Shown here: positions 1 to 8,329 of the stretch, in pieces
How positions within the stretch are numbered: position 1 is the stretch's first letter
Layout: the number at the start of each line of letters is the position of its first letter
Origin: Pseudomonas knackmussii B13
Lineage (GTDB): Bacteria > Pseudomonadota > Gammaproteobacteria > Pseudomonadales > Pseudomonadaceae
Assembly: GCF_000689415.1 (NCBI RefSeq)
Contig: NZ_HG322950.1
Location: 2,177,501 to 2,241,500, forward strand
Direction of reading: 5' to 3'
DNA: 64,000 nt
Translations under genes and position numbers: made by a program
Notes under the pieces: model-generated
The model's database searches: none
Told to the model about the DNA's origin: nothing
What the model saw: the letters and a program-made list of their open reading frames with translations, nothing else

Positions 1-143
1 TGGCCCAACGGTACGCGGGTCTGCAGTCCCTCCACATAGGGAGGCCCGCGCGACCGTCTGTCCTTGCCGGGCCCTGCCTGAAACGCCACGGCATAGACTG
101 CACGCATGAGCCACGCCGCAGAGCGTGGCCGACAACTACAAGA

Positions 144-1109
144 GTGAATGCCTGTATGCAGATCCTGCTGAGCGAGCGCAGCCGCGTTTTCGAGCGCGCC
201 GATCCCCATGCGGTATCCGGCTACGTGAACCAGCACGTCGGCAACCACTGCCTGCGCATGCCCAGCCACGGCCACCCCGAGGCCAGCCTCAACCACCGCA
301 AATTCGCCAGCCTAGACCTCTGTCGCATCAGCTACGGCGGCGCCGTGCGCGTCACCTCGCCGGCGCTGGAAAGCATCTTCCACCTGCAGGTGCTGCTCAA
401 CGGCCACTGCCTGTGGCGCGGGGCAGGGCAGGAGCACTACCTGGAGCCGGGCGAGCTGCTGCTGATCAACCCGGACGACGAGGTCGACCTGACCTACTCG
501 GCCGACTGCGAGAAGTTCATCCTCAAGATTCCCACCGCGGTGCTCGAAGGCATCTGCGCCGAGCAGCGCTGGCTGCACCCGCGCCAGGGCGTGCGCTTCA
601 CCGAAAATCGCTACCGCCTGGGCGAGCTGGAAGGCTTCGTCAACCTGCTGGGCATGGTCTGCATGGAGGCCGAAGCCAGCGAGCGCCTGCCGCGCGTCGA
701 GGAGCACTACCAGCAGATAGTCGCGAGCAAGCTGCTGACCCTGCTCAGCACCAACGTCAGCCGCGAATGCCTGGCCTCGCCGCTGGCCGCCTTCGAGCGC
801 ATCGACGACTACATCGAGCGCAACCTCAAGCTGGACATCGACATCGAGGAACTGGCCCGGCAATCGAAGATGAGCCTGCGCTCGCTCTACGCGCTGTTCG
901 AGCGCCACGCACAGAGCACGCCGCGCCAGTACATCCGCCAACGCAAGCTGGAGCGCATCCGCGCCAGCCTCGCCGACCCCACCTGCAACGTCCGCAACGT
1001 CACCGAGCTGGCGCTGGACTACGGCTTCCTGCACCTGGGGCGGTTCTCCGAGAGCTACCGCCAGCAGTTCGGCGAGCTGCCGTCGGAGACCTTCAAGCGG
1101 AGGGGGTAG
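144..1109 (+). CDS. benR: BenR/XylS-type AraC-family activator of benzoate catabolism
   Basis: About 321 residues. The N-terminal half is an effector-binding AraC arm; the C-terminal 100 residues hold two helix-turn-helix units (IEELARQSKMSLRSLYALF and the VTELALDYGFLHLGRFSESY region). The N-terminal stretch (LLSERSRVFERADP, VTSPALESIFHLQVLLNGHC) matches what I know of BenR and XylS. The family activates benABC in response to benzoate. It lies upstream of, and on the same strand as, benABCD, whose promoter carries two XylS-type boxes. The start is uncertain: GTG at 144 or ATG at 156, neither with a strong ribosome site. The function is inferred from family and context; confidence is high. Confidence 0.9.
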   Translation: MNACMQILLSERSRVFERADPHAVSGYVNQHVGNHCLRMPSHGHPEASLNHRKFASLDLCRISYGGAVRVTSPALESIFHLQVLLNGHCLWRGAGQEHYLEPGELLLINPDDEVDLTYSADCEKFILKIPTAVLEGICAEQRWLHPRQGVRFTENRYRLGELEGFVNLLGMVCMEAEASERLPRVEEHYQQIVASKLLTLLSTNVSRECLASPLAAFERIDDYIERNLKLDIDIEELARQSKMSLRSLYALFERHAQSTPRQYIRQRKLERIRASLADPTCNVRNVTELALDYGFLHLGRFSESYRQQFGELPSETFKRRG

Positions 1110-1137
1110 GATCAAATTCCGTGCACGGTCTGTCCTT

Positions 1138-1185
1138 GTAGGAGCGGGCCACGCCCGCGAAATCGCGGACAAGGTCCGCTCCTAC
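1138..1185. repeat. REP-like palindromic element
   Basis: An imperfect inverted repeat that opens with GTAGGAGCGG and closes with CCGCTCCTAC. It is one of several copies of this REP-type family in the window, here downstream of benR where it could also act as a transcription-ending hairpin. Confidence 0.7.
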
Positions 1186-1298
1186 GGAAAACCTACCTGC
1201 ATCACGCGAAGGCGCCTCTGCCGTTCTTCGGATTCCCCGCCGTGCGTACCCGCTTGGGCTCTACTTGTGGGAAAGCCGCACCGCGGGAGGCCACGCCC

Positions 1299-1742
1299 AT
1301 GAGCTCCACCTCGTTCGTCCTCAAGCCCAACGACCGCAGTCCGCCGCTGAATGTCGTCGGCATCCGCATCAACGTGCTCGTCTCCGACACCGATTCCCAA
1401 TCCCAGCGCATCACCTTGCAGACGGGCGAAGAGGGCGTCGGTCCGCCGCCGCATTGCCATGACTGGGACGAGTCCTTCTACGTCATCCGCGGCCAGCTCG
1501 TGTTCACCTGTGCCGGGCAGACCTCGGTGTGTGAGGCGGGCACCCTGGTGCACGTTCCCGCCGGCACCGTGCACGCCTTCAGCTTTGGGCCTGGCGGCGG
1601 TGAGATGCTCGAAGTGACGGGCGCCGGAAGCCGCGCCATCGAGATGTTCCGCGCGCTCGACCGGGAGATCCCGCCCGGCCCCGTGGATGTCGAGAAAACC
1701 ATCCAGGTCGCCAACGGATACGGCCTGATCTCCCGCCGCTGA
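1299..1742 (+). CDS. small single-domain cupin protein
   Basis: 147 residues. The ATG at 1299 is chosen because GGGAGG lies 8-9 bases upstream; the open frame extends further up without a site. The cupin core shows motif 1, PPHCHDWDESFYVIRG (two His and a Glu as likely metal ligands), and motif 2, PAGTVHAF (third His). It lies between benR and the benA promoter on the same strand, so it may be co-expressed with benR. Cupins of this size bind a metal and small molecules and range from isomerases and dioxygenases to sensors. The substrate cannot be told, and no role in benzoate breakdown is established from this sequence. Confidence 0.75.
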   Translation: MSSTSFVLKPNDRSPPLNVVGIRINVLVSDTDSQSQRITLQTGEEGVGPPPHCHDWDESFYVIRGQLVFTCAGQTSVCEAGTLVHVPAGTVHAFSFGPGGGEMLEVTGAGSRAIEMFRALDREIPPGPVDVEKTIQVANGYGLISRR

Positions 1743-1793
1743 TCCCTGCCGACGGCCCGCCAGCCGGGCCGTCCAGCCTTCGATTCGCACTTC

Positions 1794-1829
1794 TGCAAAA
1801 AGCGGATAGCGCTCTGCACAAAGCGGATA
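1794..1829 (+). promoter_or_regulatory. tandem BenR/XylS operator upstream of benA
   Basis: Two direct copies of TGCA-N6-GGATA, at 1794-1808 and 1815-1829, exactly 21 bases apart (two helix turns) and 64 bases upstream of the benA ATG. XylS and BenR are known to bind tandem TGCA-N6-GGNTA boxes next to the -35 position. Both copies match perfectly. The assignment to BenR is inferred from the adjacent benR gene. Confidence 0.85.
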
Positions 1830-1892
1830 TTGCGCCCGCGCACCCAGCCATAACCTGAGCCTGCCTGAACAAAAACAACGGAGGCCCCGGCC

Positions 1893-3260
1893 ATGACCCT
1901 GGGTATCGACTACCTGCATTCGCTGCTTGAAGAAGACCCCGCCAAGGGCGTCTACCGCTGCAAGCGGGAAATGTTCACCGACCCGCGCCTGTTCGAACTG
2001 GAGATGAAGCACATCTTCGAAGGCAACTGGGTCTACCTCGCCCACGAAAGCCAGATTCCCGAGAAGAACGACTTCCTGACGACCATGATCGGCCGCCAGT
2101 CGATCTTCATCGCGCGCAACAAGGACGGCGTGCTCAATGCCTTCCTCAACGCCTGCAGCCACAAGGGTGCCATGCTCTGCCGGCACAAGTCGGGCAACCG
2201 CTCCAGCTACACCTGCCCGTTCCACGGCTGGACCTTCAACAACTCCGGCAAGCTGCTCAAGGTCAAGGACCCGGCCGAGGCCGGCTACCCCGAAGGCTTC
2301 AACTGCGACGGCTCCCACGACCTGACCAAGGTCGCGCGCTTCGAGTCCTACCGCGGCTTCCTCTTCGGCAGCCTGAACGCAGACGTCAAGCCGCTGGTCG
2401 AGCACCTGGGCGAGTCGGCGAAGATCATCGACATGATCGTTGACCAGTCCCCCGAGGGCCTGGAAGTGCTGCGCGGCTCCTCCACCTACATCTACGAGGG
2501 CAACTGGAAGCTGACCGCCGAGAACGGCGCCGACGGCTACCACGTCAGCTCCGTGCACTGGAACTACGCCGCCACCCAGAACCAGCGCAAGCAGCGCGAG
2601 GCCGGCGAGGAAGTGAAGACCATGAGCGCCGGCGGCTGGGCCAAGCATGGCGGCGGTTTCTACTCCTTCGAGCACGGCCACATGCTGCTCTGGACCCGCT
2701 GGGCCAACCCCGAGGACCGCCCGGCCTTCGAGCGTCGCGAGCAGCTCGCCGCCGACTTCGGCCAGGCCCGCGCCGACTGGATGATCCAGAACTCGCGCAA
2801 CCTCTGCCTGTACCCGAACGTGTACCTGATGGACCAGTTCAGCTCGCAGATCCGCATCGCCCGGCCGATCGACGTCAACCGCACCGAGATCACCATCTAC
2901 TGCATCGCGCCCAAGGGCGAGAGCGCCGAGGCCCGCGCCCAGCGCATCCGCCAGTACGAGGACTTCTTCAACGTCAGCGGCATGGCCACCCCGGACGACC
3001 TGGAGGAGTTCCGCTCCTGCCAGCAGGCTTACCAGGGCAGCGCCGGGGCGTGGAACGACATGTCGCGCGGGGCCGCGCACTGGATCCAGGGCGCCGACGA
3101 AGCCGCGCAGGAGATCGATCTCAAACCGGCTCTTTCCGGTGTGCGCACCGAGGATGAAGGCCTCTTCGTCCTGCAGCACAAGTACTGGCAGGACGCGATG
3201 ATCGCCGCCCTGCGCGCCGAGCAAGCCAAGCGCATTCCGCTGCAAGAGGAGACCGTGTGA
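1893..3260 (+). CDS. benA: benzoate 1,2-dioxygenase large (alpha) subunit
   Basis: 455 residues, the usual BenA length. With BenB it forms the cytoplasmic oxygenase that converts benzoate to the cis-1,2-dihydrodiol carboxylate. The Rieske ligands are Cys88, His90, Cys108 and His111 (CSH and CPFHGW). The mononuclear iron site is in DGYHVSSVHWNY. The start ATG follows AACGGAGGCC. The stop codon overlaps the benB start as TGATG, so the pair is probably translationally coupled. The product is distinguished from toluate dioxygenase only by context (benD, catBCA, no meta-cleavage genes nearby). Confidence 0.95.
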   Translation: MTLGIDYLHSLLEEDPAKGVYRCKREMFTDPRLFELEMKHIFEGNWVYLAHESQIPEKNDFLTTMIGRQSIFIARNKDGVLNAFLNACSHKGAMLCRHKSGNRSSYTCPFHGWTFNNSGKLLKVKDPAEAGYPEGFNCDGSHDLTKVARFESYRGFLFGSLNADVKPLVEHLGESAKIIDMIVDQSPEGLEVLRGSSTYIYEGNWKLTAENGADGYHVSSVHWNYAATQNQRKQREAGEEVKTMSAGGWAKHGGGFYSFEHGHMLLWTRWANPEDRPAFERREQLAADFGQARADWMIQNSRNLCLYPNVYLMDQFSSQIRIARPIDVNRTEITIYCIAPKGESAEARAQRIRQYEDFFNVSGMATPDDLEEFRSCQQAYQGSAGAWNDMSRGAAHWIQGADEAAQEIDLKPALSGVRTEDEGLFVLQHKYWQDAMIAALRAEQAKRIPLQEETV

Positions 3261-3745
3261 TGAGCCGCTACGAAACCGTGCGCGACTTCCTCTACCGCGA
3301 AGCGCGCTACCTCGACGACAAGGACTGGGACTCCTGGCTGGAGCTGTACGCCCACGACGCCACCTTCTGGATGCCGGCCTGGGACGACCGCGACGAGCTG
3401 ACCGAAGACCCGCAGCGGGAAATCTCGCTGATCTGGTACGGCAGCCGTGGCGGCCTGGAAGACCGCGTGTTCCGCATCAAGACCGAGCGCTCCAGCGCGA
3501 CCATGCCGGACACCCGCACCTCGCACAACATCAGCAACATCGAGCTGCTGGGCGAGGAAGACGGCCTGCTCCGCGTGCGCTTCAACTGGCACACCCTGAG
3601 CTTCCGCTACAAGACCACCGACAGTTACTTCGGCACCAGCTTCTACACCCTGGACCTGCGCGGCGAGAACCCGCTGATCCTGGCGAAGAAGGTGGTTCTG
3701 AAGAACGACTACGTCCGCCAGGTCATCGACGTCTATCACATCTGA
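3260..3745 (+). CDS. benB: benzoate 1,2-dioxygenase small (beta) subunit
   Basis: 161 residues, the standard length for the ring-hydroxylating dioxygenase beta subunit, with the NTF2-like fold expected of the family (early motif LYAHDATFWMPAW). It packs with BenA into the hexameric oxygenase. The ATG at 3260 overlaps the benA TGA by one base and has AAGAGGA upstream. A GTG at 3257 in the same frame is less likely. It sits between benA and benC in the usual ben order. Confidence 0.94.
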   Translation: MSRYETVRDFLYREARYLDDKDWDSWLELYAHDATFWMPAWDDRDELTEDPQREISLIWYGSRGGLEDRVFRIKTERSSATMPDTRTSHNISNIELLGEEDGLLRVRFNWHTLSFRYKTTDSYFGTSFYTLDLRGENPLILAKKVVLKNDYVRQVIDVYHI

Positions 3746-3755
3746 GGTGGCAGCC

Positions 3756-4769
3756 ATGAGCTATTCGATCGCACTGAACTTCGAAGACGGCGTCACCCGT
3801 TTCATCGACGCCAACGCCGGCGAAACCGTGGCCGACGCGGCCTACCGCCAGGGCGTGAACATCCCGCTGGACTGCCGCGACGGCGCCTGCGGCACTTGCA
3901 AGTGCTTTGCCGAGGCCGGCCGCTATGACCTCGGCCAGGAGTACATCGAAGACGCACTGACCGAGGAAGAAGCCGAACAGGGCTATGTGCTGACCTGCCA
4001 GATGCGCGCCCAGAGCGATTGCGTGGTGCGCGTGCCGGCTTCGTCCGATGTCTGCAAGACCCAGCAGGCCAGCTACCAGGCGGCCATCAGCTCGGTCCGC
4101 CAGCTCTCCGAAAGCACCATCGCGCTGTCGATCAAGGGCGAGTCGCTGAGCAAGCTGGCGTTCCTTCCGGGGCAGTACGTCAACCTGCAGGTGCCGGGCA
4201 GCGACCAGACTCGCGCCTATTCCTTCAGCTCGCTGCAGAAGGACGGCGAGGTCAGCTTCCTGATCCGCAACGTGCCGGGCGGGCTGATGAGCAGCTTCCT
4301 CACGGGCCTGGCAAAAGCCGGTGACAGCCTGAACCTGACCGGCCCGCTGGGCAGCTTCTACCTCCGTGAGATCAAGCGGCCGCTGTTGCTGCTCGCCGGC
4401 GGAACCGGCCTGGCGCCTTTCACCGCGATGCTCGAGAAGATCGCCGCGCAGGGCAGCGAGCACCCGCTGCACCTGATCTACGGGGTGACCAACGACTTCG
4501 ACCTGGTGGAGATGGACAAGCTCGCCGACCTGGCCGCGCGCATCCCAAACCTCACCTACAGCGCCTGCGTGGCCAACCCGGACAGCAGCTACCCGCAGAA
4601 GGGCTACGTCACCCAGCACATCGAGCCCAAGCACCTCAACGAAGGCGAGGTGGACATCTACCTGTGCGGCCCGCCGCCGATGGTCGAGGCGGTGAGCGCC
4701 TATATCCGCGAGCAGGGCATCACGCCGGCGAACTTCTACTACGAGAAATTCGCGGCCAGCGCGGCCTGA
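3756..4769 (+). CDS. benC: benzoate dioxygenase electron-transfer component (ferredoxin-NADH reductase)
   Basis: 337 residues. An N-terminal plant-type [2Fe-2S] domain has Cys40, Cys45 and Cys48 in CRDGACGTC and a fourth Cys in VLTCQM. An FAD-binding domain follows (RAYSFSS), then a C-terminal NAD domain (GGTGLAPF, CGPPPMVE). It passes electrons from NADH to the BenAB oxygenase. The ATG at 3756 has GAGGTGG upstream and starts 11 bases after the benB stop. It is a paralogue of AntC in this window. Confidence 0.95.
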   Translation: MSYSIALNFEDGVTRFIDANAGETVADAAYRQGVNIPLDCRDGACGTCKCFAEAGRYDLGQEYIEDALTEEEAEQGYVLTCQMRAQSDCVVRVPASSDVCKTQQASYQAAISSVRQLSESTIALSIKGESLSKLAFLPGQYVNLQVPGSDQTRAYSFSSLQKDGEVSFLIRNVPGGLMSSFLTGLAKAGDSLNLTGPLGSFYLREIKRPLLLLAGGTGLAPFTAMLEKIAAQGSEHPLHLIYGVTNDFDLVEMDKLADLAARIPNLTYSACVANPDSSYPQKGYVTQHIEPKHLNEGEVDIYLCGPPPMVEAVSAYIREQGITPANFYYEKFAASAA

Positions 4770-4789
4770 TCGTCGTTGTCGTGGCCTTC

Positions 4790-4885
4790 GTAGGATGGGT
4801 TGAGCGAAGCGAAACCCATGCTGCATGAGCCCTGCGCGGAAGCTGGCTCCGACCGCATGGGTTTCGCAGGCTCAACCCATCCTAC
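4790..4885. repeat. long inverted repeat (GTAGGATGGGTT family)
   Basis: The left arm GTAGGATGGGTTGAGC and the right arm GCTCAACCCATCCTAC are near-perfect complements about 60 bases apart, with inner arms around AAACCCATGC. It sits between benC and benD. Its core differs from the GTAGGAGCGG copies, so it is a second intergenic repeat family. Confidence 0.7.
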
Positions 4886-4949
4886 GGGCAGGTCCTGTTA
4901 CGTGGGGCGAATAACCGGAACGGTTATCCCCGGCTGATCGAAGCCCCCT

Positions 4950-4995
4950 GTAGGAGCGGGCCATGCCCGCGATCGCGCGCATGGCGCGCTCCTAC
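4950..4995. repeat. REP-like palindromic element
   Basis: Starts GTAGGAGCGGGCC and ends GCGCTCCTAC, the same family as the copy at 1138. It ends 29 bases before benD. A smaller hairpin with GAATAACC and GGTTATCC arms lies just upstream (4907-4929). Confidence 0.65.
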
Positions 4996-5024
4996 AAAAG
5001 CTCCCCCGATTCTGCGAGGTAGTC

Positions 5025-5798
5025 ATGAACAGATTCACCCACAAGGTCGCCATAGTCACCGGCGCCGCCCAGGGCATCGGCCGCCGCGTCGCCGAACGCC
5101 TGGTCGAAGAGGGCGCTCGCCTGGTCGCCGTCGACCGCTCCGATCTGGTCCACGAACTGCAGGACGAACTGGGCCGGCGCGGCGAGGTGCTGACCCTGAC
5201 CGCCGACCTGGAACGCTTCGCCGAGTGCGAGCGCGTGGTCGCCGAGGCCGTGAACCGCTTCGGCCGCCTGGACATCCTGATCAACAACGTTGGCGGCACC
5301 ATCTGGGCCAAGCCGTTCGAGCACTACGCCGAGCACGAGATCGAGGCCGAAGTGCGCCGCTCGCTGTTCCCCACGCTGTGGTGCTGCCGCGCCGCGCTGG
5401 TGCCGATGCTGGAGCAGGGCAGTGGCGCCATCGTCAACGTCTCTTCCGTAGCCACTCGCGGGGTCAATCGCGTGCCCTACGGCGCAGCCAAGGGCGGTGT
5501 GAATGCACTCACCGCGTGCCTGGCCTTCGAGACCGCCGAGCGCGGCATCCGCGTCAACGCCACCGCACCCGGCGGCACCGAGGCGCCGCCCCGGCGCATC
5601 CCGCGCAATGCCGCCGAGCAGAGCGCCGAGGAAAAGGTCTGGTACCAGCAGATCGTCGACCAGACCGTGCAGAGCAGCCTGATGAAGCGCTACGGGACCA
5701 TCGACGAACAGGCCGGGGCGATCCTCTTCCTGGCTTCCGACGACGCCAGCTACATCACCGGCGTGACGCTGCCGGTGGGTGGCGGCGACCTGGGCTGA
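5025..5798 (+). CDS. benD: benzoate cis-diol (1,6-dihydroxycyclohexadiene carboxylate) dehydrogenase
   Basis: 257 residues, classical short-chain dehydrogenase. The N-terminal nucleotide site is TGAAQGIG, the structural motif is NNVGG, and the catalytic YGAAK follows NVSSVATRG. It re-aromatises and decarboxylates the BenABC product to catechol, reducing NAD+. The start ATG follows GAGG. It lies 255 bases after benC, with two repeat hairpins in the gap, so its expression may not track benABC exactly. Name based on strong similarity and the ben context. Confidence 0.93.
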   Translation: MNRFTHKVAIVTGAAQGIGRRVAERLVEEGARLVAVDRSDLVHELQDELGRRGEVLTLTADLERFAECERVVAEAVNRFGRLDILINNVGGTIWAKPFEHYAEHEIEAEVRRSLFPTLWCCRAALVPMLEQGSGAIVNVSSVATRGVNRVPYGAAKGGVNALTACLAFETAERGIRVNATAPGGTEAPPRRIPRNAAEQSAEEKVWYQQIVDQTVQSSLMKRYGTIDEQAGAILFLASDDASYITGVTLPVGGGDLG

Positions 5799-5812
5799 GG
5801 AACGCGACCGTG

Positions 5813-6685
5813 TCAGCGGTTTACCTGGTCGATCAGCGCCAGGCAGCGCTGGACCATGGCGCTGACGTCGCCGGCGCGGCGGCTGAGCACGATGGGCGAT
5901 ACCGCCTCGGGCTCCAGCACGCTGGCGTAGCCGATGTCCGGGCGGTGCTGCTGTTGCACCGAGGCCGGCACCAGCGCCACGCCCAGGCCGGCGGCGACCA
6001 GGCCGATGGCGGTCTGCAGCTCGTTGCTCCACTGCGCCACGCGGATGCTCAAGCCGTGGTTGGCGAACAGCGCCAGCACGTGGTCGGCATAGCTCGGCCG
6101 CGGATTGGCCGGGTACAGAATGAAGGGCTCGCGGGACAGTTGCTCAAGGCTGACCGGCGCGCCCAGCAAAGGGTGCCCGGTGGGCAGCACGGCCACCAGT
6201 GGGTCCTCGCGCAGGACTTGCTGGTGGATCGCCGGGTCGTCGAAGCGGATGCGGCCGAAGCCGATGTCGATGCGCCCGGCCTTCAGCGCCTCGACCTGTT
6301 GCAGGGTGGTCATTTCCTGCAGGCCCAGCTCCAGCTCGCTGTCGGCGCGCAGTTCGCGGATCAGTTCGGGCAACACCGCATAGAGGGTGGAAGGCGCGAA
6401 ACCAATGCCCAGCCACTGGCGCTGGCCGAGGCCGATGCGCCGGGTGTTGTCGCAGATGTTCTCCAGCTGTTTGAGCAGGGTGCCGCTCTGCTCGTAGAAG
6501 AAGCGCCCGGCCTCGGTCAGGCGCAGCGGCCGGCCGCGCTCCAGCAGCTCGACGCCGAGCAGCTCTTCCAACTGCTGGATCTGCCGGCTCAGCGGCGGCT
6601 GGGCGATGTGCAGGCGCTCGGCGGCGCGGGTGAAGTTGAGGGTTTCCGCGACCGCCTGGAAGTACCGCAGATGTCGAAGCTCCAT
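5813..6685 (-). CDS. catR: LysR-type activator of the catechol branch, CatR
   Basis: 290 residues. The N-terminal winged helix-turn-helix (MELRHLRYFQAVAE, FTRAAERLHIAQPPLSRQI) is followed by a LysR substrate domain that in CatR binds cis,cis-muconate. It is transcribed away from catBCA; the 153-base gap carries a T-N11-A palindrome touching the catR start codon, as expected for a self-regulating LysR gene. The catR stop is only 15 bases from the end of the convergent benD. Confidence 0.92.
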   Translation of the reverse strand: MELRHLRYFQAVAETLNFTRAAERLHIAQPPLSRQIQQLEELLGVELLERGRPLRLTEAGRFFYEQSGTLLKQLENICDNTRRIGLGQRQWLGIGFAPSTLYAVLPELIRELRADSELELGLQEMTTLQQVEALKAGRIDIGFGRIRFDDPAIHQQVLREDPLVAVLPTGHPLLGAPVSLEQLSREPFILYPANPRPSYADHVLALFANHGLSIRVAQWSNELQTAIGLVAAGLGVALVPASVQQQHRPDIGYASVLEPEAVSPIVLSRRAGDVSAMVQRCLALIDQVNR

Positions 6686-6686
6686 G

Positions 6687-6701
6687 ATACCTCCAGGGTA
6701 T
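6687..6701. promoter_or_regulatory. CatR-type recognition palindrome (T-N11-A)
   Basis: ATACC-TCCAG-GGTAT is a perfect 5-base inverted repeat that includes the LysR-family T-N11-A motif. It lies two bases from the catR start codon and about 140 bases upstream of catB. A TTGGAC (6722-6727) downstream is a possible catB -35. The assignment follows from position and the LysR consensus. Confidence 0.7.
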
Positions 6702-6838
6702 GGAATGAGAGGGCAATGATATTGGACTCAACACATACGCTGGCGCAATCCTTCGTTAGACAAGAACAGACCCGGAAGGTATCGGCCGCAGGCGGCGGAA
6801 GGTCCTTCGGAACAAGCCCCGCGTGAATGGAACCTGAC

Positions 6839-7961
6839 ATGACCCAAGTCCTGATCGAAAGCCTCGAGGCGATCATCGTCGACCTGCCGACCATCCGTCC
6901 GCACAAGCTGGCGATGCACACCATGCAGAAGCAGACCCTGGTGATCCTGCGCCTGCGCTGCAGCGACGGCATCGAGGGCCTCGGCGAGGCCACCACCATT
7001 GGCGGCCTGGCCTACGGCAACGAGAGTCCCGAAAGCATCAAGGCCAACCTGGACGCGCACTTCGCGCCGCTGCTGATCGGCCAGGACGCCAGCAACATCA
7101 ACGCCGCCATGCAGCGCCTGGACAAGGCCATCAAGGGCAACACCTTCGCCCGCTCGGCGGTGGAAACCGCGCTGCTCGACGCCCAGGGCAAGCGCCTGGG
7201 CCTGGCGGTCAGCGAGTTGCTCGGCGGCCGCGTGCGCGACAGCCTGGAAGTGGCCTGGACCCTGGCCAGCGGCGACACCGCCCGCGACATCGAAGAGGCC
7301 GAGCGCATGCTCGACCTGCGCCGCCACCGCATCTTCAAGCTGAAGATCGGCGCCAACCCGCTGGAGCAGGACCTCAAGCACGTGGTGGCGATCAAGAAGG
7401 CCCTGGGCGAGCGCGCCAGCGTGCGCGTCGACGTCAACCAGTACTGGGACGAATCCCAGGCCATCCGTGGTTGCCAGGTGCTCGGCGAGAACGGCATCGA
7501 CCTGATCGAACAGCCCATCTCGCGGATCAACCGCTCCGGCCAGGTACGCCTGAACCAGCGCAGCCCGGCGCCGATCATGGCCGACGAGTCCATCGAGAGC
7601 GTCGAGGACGCCTTCAGCCTGGCCGCCGACGGCGCCCGCCAGCATCTTCGCCCTGAAGATCGCCAAGAACGGCGGCCCGCGCGCCGTGCTGCGCACCGCG
7701 CAGATCGCCGAAGCTGCCGGCATCGCCCTGTACGGCGGGACCATGCTCGAAGGCGCCGTCGGCACCCTGGCCTCGGCCCATGCCTTCGTCACCCTGAAGC
7801 AACTGACCTGGCACACCGAGCTGTTCGGACCGCTGCTGCTGACCGAGGAGATCGTCACCGAGGCGCCGGTCTACCGCGACTTCCAACTGATGGTGCCGAA
7901 CGCCCCGGGCCTCGGCCTGAGCCTGGACGAGGAGCGCGTCAAGCGCTTCCGCCGCCCCTGA
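6839..7961 (+). pseudogene. catB: muconate cycloisomerase catB, broken by a +1 frameshift
   Basis: The frame from ATG 6839 (alternative ATG 6827) reads as CatB through VDVNQYWD, IEQP, ADES and FSLAADGA, then drifts into an arginine-rich sequence ending at 8002. The proper continuation (SIFALKIAKNGG to DEERVKRFRRP) lies in the next frame and ends with TGA at 7961. Removing one C from the CCC at 7635-7637 restores a 373-residue enolase-superfamily enzyme of normal CatB length. CatB lactonises cis,cis-muconate to muconolactone. The base after the break encodes the second catalytic lysine region, so the product as written should be inactive. It could be a sequencing error or a real mutation. Confidence 0.9.
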
Positions 7962-7986
7962 TCCCTGCGTCAAGAGGAGATATCCG

Positions 7987-8277
7987 ATGCTGTTCCACGT
8001 GAAGATGACGGTGAAACTGCCCGTCGACATGGACCCGGCCAAGGCCGCGCAACTCAAGGCCGACGAGAAGGAACTGGCCCAGCGCCTGCAGCGCGAGGGT
8101 AAGTGGCGACACCTATGGCGCATCGCCGGCCATTACGCCAATTTCAGCGTGTTCGACCTCGCCAGCGTCGAGGAACTGCACGACACCCTGATGCAGCTGC
8201 CGCTGTTCCCCTACATGGACATCGAGATCGACGGGCTCTGCCGCCATCCCTCGTCGATCCATGCCGATGATCGCTGA
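7987..8277 (+). CDS. catC: muconolactone delta-isomerase
   Basis: 96 residues, the family size, with the typical opening MLFHVKMTVKLPVDM and the conserved LWRIAGHYANFSVFD. It converts muconolactone to beta-ketoadipate enol-lactone as a cytoplasmic decamer in known cases. A strong AAGAGGAGA site precedes the ATG, 25 bases after the restored catB stop, so it belongs to the catBCA operon. The frame is intact despite the break in catB upstream. Confidence 0.95.
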   Translation: MLFHVKMTVKLPVDMDPAKAAQLKADEKELAQRLQREGKWRHLWRIAGHYANFSVFDLASVEELHDTLMQLPLFPYMDIEIDGLCRHPSSIHADDR

Positions 8278-8329
8278 ACCTGACCCTGACCACGAATCCC
8301 TTGTACAAGAACAAAACGAGGTGAAAACC

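Noticed and set aside
1..143. A gene or promoter at the left edge before benR
   Set aside because: TTGCCG and CATAGACT are spaced like weak promoter boxes, but the match is poor and no frame is convincing, so no feature is called.
1182..3245. A 687-codon open frame antisense to the cupin and benA genes
   Set aside because: Composition typical of an antisense shadow of a GC-rich gene; benA on the other strand is certain.
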